Made by a program: the position numbers and the translations under genes. A DNA stretch of 12,962 bases from Dehalococcoidia bacterium (GTDB taxonomy: Bacteria > Chloroflexota > Dehalococcoidia > Dehalococcoidales > DAOWJH01), in the NCBI GenBank assembly GCA_030640495.1, contig DAOWJH010000015.1:1-12962 (forward strand). The letters are read 5' to 3'. The first letter of the stretch is position 1. Each line of letters starts with the position of its first letter. Below are positions 1 to 6,666 of the stretch, piece by piece. Below the pieces are notes generated by a model, which was given only the letters and a program-made list of their open reading frames with translations, made no database searches and was not told where the DNA came from.

Positions 1-2
1 AA

Positions 3-74
3 TACTCCCATAATGGTGTCTCGCAGCAAATAAAGACACTATGGCAGGACATTGTCCGAGCCCTAAGAGCATGA
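3..74 (+). CDS. Possible 3' end of a gene cut by the window edge
   Basis: One forward frame is open from the window edge to a TGA at 72-74, giving 23 residues that end in a plausible amphipathic helix (QQIKTLWQDIVRALRA). The next gene starts about 140 bases later, so this could be the tail of an upstream protein. The opposite strand is also open here, and the stretch is too short for composition to decide. I cannot assign a function, and the call is weak. Confidence 0.22.
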   Translation, partial: YSHNGVSQQIKTLWQDIVRALRA

Positions 75-140
75 ATGAGAAGATTAATATGGATAATCTG
101 ACTACTAGCCCATTATTGAGTGTCTATTAAAAACTCCCTT

Positions 141-182
141 CCCTCTCCCCTTATCAAGAGGAGAAGGATAAAGGGTGAGGGG
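141..182. repeat. Imperfect palindromic intergenic element
   Basis: The left arm at 141-155 (CCCTCTCCCCTTATC) pairs with the right arm at 167-182 (GATAAAGGGTGAGGGG). Its core TTATC/GATAA is perfect, the outer stem has mismatches and one bulge, and an 11-base purine-rich loop separates the arms. It lies about 35 bases before the first gene. It resembles the dispersed CCCTCTCC/GGTGAGGG palindromes common between genes in many environmental bacterial genomes, although only one copy is visible here. It could also be a weak transcription stop for an upstream gene, but no run of T follows it. Confidence 0.4.
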
Positions 183-217
183 TTGGTAAACAATCTCTAA
201 ATTAGGAGGATTTATAA

Positions 218-556
218 ATGAGGTATGCAGTACCAGTGAGTGATGGAAGACTAGCTACGCACTTTGGTCATTGCCAGCAATTCGCCTTGATTGATGTAGA
301 TGAGGCATCAAATACAATTGTGAAGAAGGAGTTTATAGCTTCGCCAGGACATGAGCCTGGACTGCTACCAGTATGGCTGGCAGAAGAAGGAGTTTCTGTA
401 GTTATAGCTAGCGGTATGGGTTCCAGAGCCCAAGATCTTTTTAGACAGAACCACATTGAGGTGGTTATTAACGCTCTAGAAAGTGACCCTGACAAAGCTG
501 TTTTGGACTACATAAGTGGTAGGTTGGCAGTAGGCGATGACGTGTGCGACCACTAG
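218..556 (+). CDS. NifX/COG1433-like Fe-Mo cofactor-binding domain protein
   Basis: This 112-residue protein consists of a single dinitrogenase iron-molybdenum cofactor-binding domain (NifX/NifY/NifB C-terminal family). Family hallmarks are an MRYAVPVSDG start, HFGHCQQF at residues 15-22, HEPGLLP at 45-51, and an ASGMGSRAQDLF segment at 64-75. Relatives hold or shuttle metal-sulfur clusters. Stand-alone copies like this are common in anaerobes without nitrogenase, where the client is usually unknown. AGGAGG at 204-209, eight bases before the ATG, supports the start. It is followed 37 bases later by an Mrp-type ATPase and then an IscU-like scaffold. This points to general Fe-S or Mo-cluster handling, as no nif structural gene is in view. 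Confidence 0.9.
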   Translation: MRYAVPVSDGRLATHFGHCQQFALIDVDEASNTIVKKEFIASPGHEPGLLPVWLAEEGVSVVIASGMGSRAQDLFRQNHIEVVINALESDPDKAVLDYISGRLAVGDDVCDH

Positions 557-593
557 CTTAAACCAAGAATAAGGATAGCAAAAGGAGAACCCA

Positions 594-1595
594 ATGGTAA
601 CCGAACAACAGGTAACAGAGAGCCTAAAAGAGGTATTAGTCCCCGACGCTATGCGTAGTCTGGTAGCCTTGAATCTAGTGCGCCAGGTTGTAGTTTCTGA
701 CCAAGCAGTCAATATCACCCTCGCCTCAACGGCTCTGAGTGCTGGGACTCAAGCCTGGCTCACAGCCAAAGTAAAAGCTACTGTAGAGAAACTGCCCGAG
801 GTAAATAAAGTAGAGGTAGAATTTATAGATGTTAAGCCCACAGAGCTAAACCACATTGACCATATCATTGCCGTGATGAGTGGTAAGGGGGGAGTAGGCA
901 AATCTCTGGTGGCTAGCCTTACTGCAGTTGCTCTTAAGCGTCAGGGCTATGAGGTAGGTATTCTGGATGCTGATATAACCGGCTCCAGTATCCCTAAGAT
1001 GTTCGGCATCACCGCCCCACCCGGTGGCAGTGATACCGGAATTCTGCCTGTGCTCTCAAGGTCAGGGATTGAGATTATGTCCATCAACCTCCTTCTACCC
1101 CATGAGGATGATGCCGTTATCTGGCGTGGTCCTCTTATGTCCAAGGCTATCACCCAGTTCTGGGAGGATGTAGTCTGGGGCAAGCTTGATTGCCTTGTGG
1201 TAGACCTGCCGCCCGGCACCGCCGATGCCTCCCTTACCGTCCTGCAAACAATCCCTGTGCTTGGGATAATTATTGTTTTTACCCCCCAGAATTTAACCAC
1301 TATGATAGTTAGAAAAGCAGTAAACATGGCTCAGAAAATGGATAAACCCGTTCTGGGTGTGGTTGAGAATATGGCTTACTTATATGTACCTGAGATAGAT
1401 AAGAAGATTGAACTCTTCGGCAAGAGCCGAGGGGAAGAGATGGCGCAGGCAGCTAAAGCTCCTCTTCTGGGGCAGTTGCCTATAGACTCTGAACTGGCTA
1501 GGCTCTGTGATGAGGGAACTATAGAACGCTATAACTCTGATGCCTTTATGAATTTTAGCCAAGCCTTCGCCCAAGTATTGCCTAAAGTCGGCTAA
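594..1595 (+). CDS. Mrp/NBP35-family P-loop ATPase, lacking the CxxC cluster motif
   Basis: This 333-residue protein belongs to the Mrp/ApbC/NBP35 branch of the SIMIBI (MinD-like) ATPases, which carry Fe-S clusters to apoproteins. Residues 1-80 look like a degenerate MIP18/DUF59 domain: the usual DPE and the conserved Cys are absent. The ATPase domain starts near residue 90, with a deviant Walker A at 97-104 (GKGGVGKS), LDADITGSS at 124-132 and the switch VVDLPPGTAD at 202-211. In canonical Mrp proteins a CxxC follows ENMSY and holds a cluster bridging the dimer. Here the aligned segment reads ENMAYLYVPEI (258-268), with Val265 and Ile268 at the two cysteine positions. It may therefore bind a cluster differently or act only as an ATPase. 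AAGGAGA at 582-588 supports the start. Confidence 0.9.
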   Translation: MVTEQQVTESLKEVLVPDAMRSLVALNLVRQVVVSDQAVNITLASTALSAGTQAWLTAKVKATVEKLPEVNKVEVEFIDVKPTELNHIDHIIAVMSGKGGVGKSLVASLTAVALKRQGYEVGILDADITGSSIPKMFGITAPPGGSDTGILPVLSRSGIEIMSINLLLPHEDDAVIWRGPLMSKAITQFWEDVVWGKLDCLVVDLPPGTADASLTVLQTIPVLGIIIVFTPQNLTTMIVRKAVNMAQKMDKPVLGVVENMAYLYVPEIDKKIELFGKSRGEEMAQAAKAPLLGQLPIDSELARLCDEGTIERYNSDAFMNFSQAFAQVLPKVG

Positions 1596-1621
1596 AATAA
1601 CAAAACGGTGGGTGTTAAGCG

Positions 1622-2071
1622 ATGACTTCAGAATTTGAGGAACTTCAAGAACTTATTATGGTGGATATGCGGAAGACCTATACCGAGGTTACTATTGACC
1701 ATGCCCTAAATCCAAGAAACCTGGGAGATATGGAAGATGCTGACGGGTTTGGCAAAGTAACCGGTCCCTGTGGAGATACCATGGAGATATGGCTCAAAAT
1801 AAAAAATGCTATTCTGGCTGAGGCTACCTTTTTAACTGATGGCTGTGGAACTAGTATCTCCGCTGGCAGCATGCTCACTGAATTAGCCAGGGGAAAGAGC
1901 ATCTCTGAGGCTCTGAAGATTACTCAGCAGGATGTTTTGGATGCCTTAGGTGGGTTACCCCAGGAAAGCGTGCACTGTGCCCTATTAGCAGCGAATACAT
2001 TGCGGGAAGCCCTCAAAGACTACCTTGCTCTTAAGGAGGAGCCTTGGAAAAAGGCTTACCGTAAGCATTAA
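1622..2071 (+). CDS. IscU/NifU-like Fe-S cluster assembly scaffold
   Basis: This 149-residue protein has the NifU N-terminal/IscU fold, on which [2Fe-2S] or [4Fe-4S] clusters are built before transfer. The ligand set is complete: Cys50 in GPCGD, Asp52, Cys75 in DGCGTSISAGS, and Cys119 in VHCALLAANTL. The HscA-recognition motif LPPVK of Isc-type scaffolds is not kept and reads LPQES at 112-116. The start is uncertain. The ATG at 1622 has only a weak GGTGGG upstream, and family members usually begin close to the YTEVTIDHALNPRNLG segment (20-34), so the ATGs at 1658 or 1667 are possible. It lies 26 bases after the Mrp-type gene and probably shares its transcript, which fits a scaffold-carrier pair. 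Confidence 0.9.
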   Translation: MTSEFEELQELIMVDMRKTYTEVTIDHALNPRNLGDMEDADGFGKVTGPCGDTMEIWLKIKNAILAEATFLTDGCGTSISAGSMLTELARGKSISEALKITQQDVLDALGGLPQESVHCALLAANTLREALKDYLALKEEPWKKAYRKH

Positions 2072-2085
2072 GGAGGGAAGAGAAA

Positions 2086-2739
2086 ATGCCTCCCATAGTT
2101 TCCATTGTCGGTAAATCAAAATCAGGAAAGACAACCCTCATAGAAAAACTAATTCAGGAATTGAAATCAAGAGGCTACCGAGTAGCTACCATCAAGCATA
2201 CCCCCCACGGTATGACCCTTGATGAGCTGGGTAAGGATAGTTGGCGCCACATTCAGTCCGGGAGCGAAGCTACAGCCATCAGTTCCCCCGATAAGCTCGT
2301 GTTAATCAAGCCAGCCACACCCGATATTACCCTCAATGAGCTGGCTCGTCTCTTCGGTGAAGACTATGACATTATCCTTACCGAGGGTTTTAAGCAGACC
2401 AGCGCCCCCAAGATAGAAGTCCACCGCCGGGAAGTCGGCCCACCCCTTGGCACTATTAACAAGCTTATAGCCATAGCCACTGATGAACCCCTCCAGACTA
2501 AGACCCGGCAGTTCTCCCTGCAAGATGCTAAAGGCTTAGCTGACCTTCTGGAGAAAGGCTTTATAAGACCCCAAAGGGAACGAACCTCCCTTTATATAAA
2601 TAATGTCCCCATACCCTTAACTGCCTTCCCAAAGGAACTCATTACCAATGTCCTTCTGTCTATGGTCTCTTCCCTGAAGGGAGTGGGAGAAGTCAGTAGC
2701 CTTGACATTTTCCTGAGGAGAAAGCCCTCTAAGGACTGA
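2086..2739 (+). CDS. mobB: Molybdopterin-guanine dinucleotide biosynthesis protein MobB
   Basis: MobB is a GTP-binding accessory protein in attaching GMP to molybdopterin to form the (bis-)MGD cofactor used by DMSO-reductase-family enzymes. The P-loop GKSKSGKTT is at residues 9-17. Other family segments are ATIKHTPHG (34-42), DSWRHIQSGSEAT (51-63), ILTEGFK (97-103) and PKIEVHRR (108-115). After the core, which ends near residue 158, about 55 further residues contain a compact stretch (LYINNVPIPL, then a helix ending VSSLKGVGEV), so the protein is longer than a minimal MobB. AAGGAGG at 2070-2076 overlaps the stop of the preceding gene and supports the ATG. No molybdoenzyme gene is in the window. 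Confidence 0.92.
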   Translation: MPPIVSIVGKSKSGKTTLIEKLIQELKSRGYRVATIKHTPHGMTLDELGKDSWRHIQSGSEATAISSPDKLVLIKPATPDITLNELARLFGEDYDIILTEGFKQTSAPKIEVHRREVGPPLGTINKLIAIATDEPLQTKTRQFSLQDAKGLADLLEKGFIRPQRERTSLYINNVPIPLTAFPKELITNVLLSMVSSLKGVGEVSSLDIFLRRKPSKD

Positions 2740-2767
2740 GGGTAGATTCAAGGAGATAGACTTAGGT

Positions 2768-3067
2768 ATGGCTAACTTTGCCGAGATAGATGAAGCTCGA
2801 AGGCTATTGGGTTTGGGAGAGGTAGCCACCCTTAAGGGAATCAAGCAAGCTTATAGACAGAAGGCTTTCCAGTATCATCCTGATAAGGGTGGTGGAGATA
2901 AGAAGCAGGGTGAAGAAACGATGAAGAAGCTAAACTGGGCATATAAGCTGCTTACGGATTACTGTAGCAATTATAGCTACTCCTTTAAAGAAGAGGATGT
3001 GGCTAGAACCTATCCTCACGATGAGTATATTAAAAGATATTATCACGGCTGGTTCAATGGTATATAA
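2768..3067 (+). CDS. Small J-domain-only protein
   Basis: This 99-residue protein is essentially one DnaJ J-domain. It has helix II (GIKQAYRQKAFQYH), the essential HPD at residues 37-39 followed by KGGGD, and helix III (MKKLNWAYKLL). There is no Gly/Phe region, zinc-finger domain or C-terminal peptide-binding domain. The last 30 residues are rich in aromatic residues (YPHDEYIKRYYHGWF). J-domain proteins stimulate the ATPase of an Hsp70 and direct it to clients. A stand-alone J-domain usually has a specialised client. It lies 700 bases after an IscU-like scaffold, so a role in Fe-S transfer like that of HscB is possible, but it lacks HscB's C-terminal scaffold-binding domain. AAGGAGA at 2750-2756 is an acceptable ribosome site. 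Confidence 0.88.
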   Translation: MANFAEIDEARRLLGLGEVATLKGIKQAYRQKAFQYHPDKGGGDKKQGEETMKKLNWAYKLLTDYCSNYSYSFKEEDVARTYPHDEYIKRYYHGWFNGI

Positions 3068-3078
3068 AAGGAAGAGAG

Positions 3079-3753
3079 ATGGCAAATTTAAAGTCTGGAG
3101 TGGCTCTCTTTAATTGTCTCGCTTCAGACTACGATGCCTGGTTTGAAGAGAAAGGAAAGCTTGTCTTCATTATAGAGGTTAGGGCTTTCCAGGAAGTCTT
3201 GCCCTTGCTACCGAAGCCCTGGCTTGAGGTAGGAGTGGGTAGTGGCCGCTTCTCCCAGTCCTTGGGAATAGAGACTGGACTTGACCCGTCAAGTGAACTT
3301 CTTAAAATAGCAAAAAGTCGAGGCATAAATGTATTCCTGGGTAAAGGAGAAAATGTTCCGTTTACGGACGGGTCTTTTGGAGCCATATTTCTCATTGTCA
3401 CTCTATGTTTTGTTGATTCACCCTTGGAGGTTCTAACCGAGGCTAACCGCCTCCTCAAGCCGGGTGGTAAGATAGTGCTTGGTCTTGTGTTACGAGAAAG
3501 CCCTTGGGGACAATTTTATCAAGCGAAGAAAGAGGAGGGACACCGTTTTTATGAACACGCTACCTTTCACTGTCAAGCTGAAGTCACTAGGCTCTTGGAG
3601 CAAGCAGGCTTTTCAATTGAGAGGATTATCTCAACACTTTTTCAAAGACCGGGTGATGTCAAGCGTATGGAGCTTCCACAGAAAGGTTTTTCTGCTGACG
3701 CTGGGTTCACCATAATCCTAGCTAGGAAATCTCTATGCGGAAGTCAAAGCTGA
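3079..3753 (+). CDS. Class I SAM-dependent methyltransferase
   Basis: This 224-residue protein has the seven-stranded Rossmann-like methyltransferase fold (UbiE/Methyltransf_11 type). Motif I is EVGVGSGRF at residues 50-58, and Asp69 in GLDPS is the likely ribose-binding acidic residue. GENVPFTDGSFGAIF (90-104) is the usual motif II region, and LLKPGGKIVLG (125-135) is motif III. The substrate cannot be read from sequence. It follows the J-domain gene by 11 bases with AAAGGAAG just upstream, and a radical SAM gene starts 4 bases after its stop. This suggests co-translation and possibly a shared pathway. A methylation role in cofactor maturation is only a guess from the neighbours. Confidence 0.88.
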   Translation: MANLKSGVALFNCLASDYDAWFEEKGKLVFIIEVRAFQEVLPLLPKPWLEVGVGSGRFSQSLGIETGLDPSSELLKIAKSRGINVFLGKGENVPFTDGSFGAIFLIVTLCFVDSPLEVLTEANRLLKPGGKIVLGLVLRESPWGQFYQAKKEEGHRFYEHATFHCQAEVTRLLEQAGFSIERIISTLFQRPGDVKRMELPQKGFSADAGFTIILARKSLCGSQS

Positions 3754-3757
3754 GAAA

Positions 3758-4717
3758 ATGGAGTCTATTATATTTGGACCAGTCCCGTCTAGGCGATTAG
3801 GCCGCAGCCTGGGGATAAACCATATCCCCCCTAAAGCATGCACCTATTCCTGTGTTTACTGCCAACTCGGCAATACTATAACCATGCCGGTTAAAAGAGA
3901 AAATTTCTACCAGGCAGAAGACATAGCTCAAGCGGTAAAAGAGAAGGTGAAACAAGTCAAAGCAAAAGGGGAAATGATAGACTATCTAACCTTTGTTCCT
4001 GATGGTGAACCTACTTTAGATGCTGACCTTGGCAAGGAGATTGAACTTCTCAAGCCATTAGGTATCAAAATTGCAATTATTACCAATGCTTCTCTCATCT
4101 GGCGTAAGGATGTCAGGCAGGATTTACTGAAAGCAGATTGGATTTCACTGAAGGTAGATGCAGTAAGCAATGGCACTTGGTACAAAATTAACCGACCACA
4201 AAAATCGCTGAAGCTTGAGTCAATATTAGCCGGAATGCTCAACTTCGTTAGTATCTTTAAGGGCGAGCTAACCACGGAGACCATGCTTATCCAGGGTATT
4301 AATGATAATAGTAGCCAACTGGAAGAGATTGCTGACTTCTTGGCGCAGTTGAAACCAAGCAAGGCTTATCTAGCTATTCCAACAAGACCGCCGGCGGAAA
4401 AAGAGGTAAGAGCAGCAGGCGAACAGGCAGTAAATATGGCATACCAAATTTTTACCAAGAACTTGAGTAACGTTGAATACTTAATCGGCTATGAAGGGAA
4501 TGCTTTTGCTCTTACCGGTAAGGTTGAGGATGATTTACTTAGCATTACTGCGGTGCATCCAATGAGAAGGGAAGCTGTTGCGGAGTTTCTGAAGCAGTCT
4601 GATACCGATTGGAGGGTTGTAGAAAAGCTGATAAAAGATGGCAGCCTCGTAGAGTTGGAATATCAAGGAAGAAAATTCTATGCCAGGAAACTGCCATTAT
4701 ATAGAGAGAATCCCTAG
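3758..4717 (+). CDS. Radical SAM protein, COG0731-like
   Basis: This 319-residue radical SAM enzyme has its [4Fe-4S] cysteines at 28, 32 and 35 (CTYSCVYC), preceded by GPVPSRRLGRSLGIN (7-21). That opening is typical of the COG0731 Fe-S oxidoreductases related to the wybutosine enzyme TYW1. The GEPTL glycine-rich motif is at 83-87. A TIM-barrel core runs to about residue 255. The last 60 residues (HPMRREAVAEFL, then WRVVEKLIKDGSLVEL and YQGRKFYARKL) look like a small winged-helix domain. The reaction is unknown. No good ribosome site precedes the ATG, which lies 4 bases after the upstream stop, so translational coupling is likely. Its TAG stop is followed by the promoter of the corrinoid operon. 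Confidence 0.88.
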   Translation: MESIIFGPVPSRRLGRSLGINHIPPKACTYSCVYCQLGNTITMPVKRENFYQAEDIAQAVKEKVKQVKAKGEMIDYLTFVPDGEPTLDADLGKEIELLKPLGIKIAIITNASLIWRKDVRQDLLKADWISLKVDAVSNGTWYKINRPQKSLKLESILAGMLNFVSIFKGELTTETMLIQGINDNSSQLEEIADFLAQLKPSKAYLAIPTRPPAEKEVRAAGEQAVNMAYQIFTKNLSNVEYLIGYEGNAFALTGKVEDDLLSITAVHPMRREAVAEFLKQSDTDWRVVEKLIKDGSLVELEYQGRKFYARKLPLYRENP

Positions 4718-4730
4718 TCTATTGGCTACT

Positions 4731-4760
4731 TTGACAGGCGGAAGGGCAAGGGTCTATAAT
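4731..4760 (+). promoter_or_regulatory. Perfect-consensus sigma70-type promoter of the corrinoid operon
   Basis: TTGACA at 4731-4736 and TATAAT at 4755-4760 are both exact matches to the housekeeping consensus, separated by 18 bases. Transcription would start near 4767, leaving a leader of about 90 bases before the ATG at 4859. The leader is too short for a cobalamin riboswitch, and I see no strong hairpin in it. GAGGAGG at 4845-4851, seven bases before the ATG, is the ribosome site. Confidence 0.75.
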
Positions 4761-4858
4761 CGTTACCGCAGTAGAAAAACGTCGGGCTTAGCTTCTAAGT
4801 ATTGATATGATAAATTCCAGTTATTATTTAAAAAGGAAGTTTATGAGGAGGCTATATA

Positions 4859-5905
4859 ATGAGCGAGATATCTAAGATACAGCACCAGAGTCCTGAAAGC
4901 GTTGAACAAACCTGTCCCCAGATTACTCGCGGTAAAGAGATTTTATACCTGACCCACGGCGAGATTGAGAGCCTCGGTTATACTCCAAGCGACATCATAA
5001 AGCTGGTTCGGATAGCACTCACCGAGCATGGCAAAAAGAGGTGTGAGATGCCAGCCAAGATAGGCATACACCCGATAAGTAATACCCTCCATCATGCTAT
5101 GCCTGCCTTTGTTCCAGCGGCAGGGGCCTCCGGCATGAAGTGGGTTGCCTGCTTTCCTGAGAATTATAAATATAACCTGCTTCAAACATCGGGGCTTATT
5201 ATTCTGGATGACGTTCAGACTGGTTGGCCAATTGCGGTGATGGATGGCGTCTGGGTTACGGCGAAGCGAACCCCGGCGGTTTCAGCCCTTGCCGTTGAAA
5301 AGCTGGCACCCAGAAATAGCTCGGAGGTAGGAATACTCGGCTGTGGTGTGCAGGGTCGGGGGCATGTGATGGCGCTTGCTACTGTCATGCCCGATTTAAA
5401 AAGAGTAAAGGTACTGGATATCCATCCCGAGATAGCCCAGCAGTTAGTAGATGATTTTAAGGACCATTATGACTTCCAGCTGGTGGTAGCCTCTTCTATC
5501 GAGGAGCTGGTGCGGAACTCTGATGTTGTAGTAACTGCCACAGTAGTTCTCAAAAAACCCAACCCTCTGATAGAGGATGAGTGGATAAAAGAGGGAGCTT
5601 TACTTCTGCCGGTTGACATTGATTCTGTTTTCTTCTGGAAAACTATGAAACGAGCCGATAAATTCTTGGTTGACAGCCTGGATGAGATGAACTACTTCAT
5701 GTCTATCGGATATTTGGAACATGGCTTGCCCCAGCTTTATGCTGAGATTGGCGAGGTTGTCGCTGGTCTTAAGCCAGGCAGGGAGAATGATAAAGAGCTT
5801 ATCCTTGATATGAATGTCGGCATGGGTCTTGTAGATGTGGTGGTTGCCAGAGATGTATTAGACAGAGCCATTAAGAGAGATATTGGCACGAGTCTGCCCT
5901 TGTGA
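4859..5905 (+). CDS. Ornithine cyclodeaminase / mu-crystallin family protein
   Basis: This 348-residue protein belongs to the NAD(P)-dependent family that includes ornithine cyclodeaminase, ketimine reductases, some alanine dehydrogenases and SbnB. These enzymes oxidise amino acids or reduce imino acids. Supporting segments are SGMKWVACFPEN (91-102, with the family lysine at 94), DDVQTGWPIAVMDG (117-130), AKRTPAVSALA (135-145) and the Rossmann loop GCGVQGRGH (161-169). Where most relatives have a GxxxxxxGxxxPxxxE-type segment after the nucleotide domain, this one has GALLLPVDIDSVFFW (246-260), so the activity may not be cyclodeamination. Residues 1-25 are an extra N-terminal stretch. It is the first gene after the promoter, 89 bases before the corrinoid protein, and probably processes the carbon skeleton of the methylated substrate. 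Confidence 0.88.
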   Translation: MSEISKIQHQSPESVEQTCPQITRGKEILYLTHGEIESLGYTPSDIIKLVRIALTEHGKKRCEMPAKIGIHPISNTLHHAMPAFVPAAGASGMKWVACFPENYKYNLLQTSGLIILDDVQTGWPIAVMDGVWVTAKRTPAVSALAVEKLAPRNSSEVGILGCGVQGRGHVMALATVMPDLKRVKVLDIHPEIAQQLVDDFKDHYDFQLVVASSIEELVRNSDVVVTATVVLKKPNPLIEDEWIKEGALLLPVDIDSVFFWKTMKRADKFLVDSLDEMNYFMSIGYLEHGLPQLYAEIGEVVAGLKPGRENDKELILDMNVGMGLVDVVVARDVLDRAIKRDIGTSLPL

Positions 5906-5994
5906 CCGCCTTGAACCCATTACCGAAGATAGGAAGCACTGCCTGAAGTAGATTAACCACATAGGAAAGCAATTTAAGAGAAAGGAATAATACC

Positions 5995-6639
5995 ATGAGC
6001 ATATTAGATGAACTAAAGACCAGTGTAATTGACATGGATGTGCCCGGGGTGGTGGAGCTAACCAGGAAGGCATTAGGCGAGGGCTCCAGTGCTGAGGAGA
6101 TTCTGAATAAATCACTTATTCCGGCCATGGAGATTGTGGGTGATGAGTATGAATATGGGGATAGGTATATCCCCGAGATGCTGCTCTCAGCCGATGCCAT
6201 GAAAGGGGCAATGAATATCTTAAGACCGGTGCTGGTGAGGAGTGGGGTAAAGATGCAGGGCAAGGTTGTAATCGGTACCGTTGAAGGTGACCTCCACGAA
6301 ATTGGTATGAACCTGGTATCGGTAATGCTGGAAGGAGCCGGGTTTGAAGTCTGCAATCTAGGTATAGAGGTTCCTGCCGAGAAGTTTGTCAAAGCAGTGA
6401 AGGAACACGAGGCTAACCTGCTGGGCATGTCAGCCCTATTGACGACAACAATGCTGAACATGAAGGTAGTAATTGAGGCGTTGCAGGAAGCTGGCATGCG
6501 GGAAAAGGTGAGGGTAATGATTGGGGGCGCTCCGGTAACTCAGGACTATGCCGATGAGATAGGAGCTGACGGCTATGCCTCGGACGCACCCTCAGCCACC
6601 GAGCTAGCCAAGCAGCTCTCAGCCGGGTCTGGCAGCTAA
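5995..6639 (+). CDS. Corrinoid (cobalamin-binding) methyl carrier protein
   Basis: This 214-residue protein has the two-domain layout of MtbC/MttC/MtmC-type corrinoid proteins. Residues 1-85 are a helical cap domain. Residues 88-212 are a Rossmann-like B12 domain, with EGDLHEIGMNLV at 97-108 carrying the DxHxxG motif; His101 is the lower axial cobalt ligand. MSALLTTTM (145-153) and VMIGGAPVT (174-182) are further cobalamin-contact segments. The protein accepts a methyl group on Co(I) from the substrate-specific methyltransferase and passes it to a second methyltransferase. The MttB-like gene follows 27 bases later with AAGGAGGT at 6653-6660, so the two are a cognate pair. AAAGGAA lies before its own start. 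Confidence 0.95.
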   Translation: MSILDELKTSVIDMDVPGVVELTRKALGEGSSAEEILNKSLIPAMEIVGDEYEYGDRYIPEMLLSADAMKGAMNILRPVLVRSGVKMQGKVVIGTVEGDLHEIGMNLVSVMLEGAGFEVCNLGIEVPAEKFVKAVKEHEANLLGMSALLTTTMLNMKVVIEALQEAGMREKVRVMIGGAPVTQDYADEIGADGYASDAPSATELAKQLSAGSGS

Positions 6640-6666
6640 ACCGCTATTGAAGAAGGAGGTATTAAT

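Noticed and set aside
4761..4858. Possible cobalamin riboswitch in the leader of the corrinoid operon.
   Set aside because: The leader is about 90 bases, too short for this riboswitch, and no B12-box-like sequence is present.
5871..6497. A long open frame on the minus strand opposite the corrinoid protein gene.
   Set aside because: It is a codon-bias shadow: the plus strand has the conserved DxHxxG corrinoid motif and good ribosome sites, and the minus-strand product is low-complexity Ser/Thr/Pro-rich.
6628..6639. CTGGCAGCTAA at the end of the corrinoid gene also occurs inside the 62-base activator repeat.
   Set aside because: Only 11 bases match and the flanks differ, so chance is the simplest explanation.
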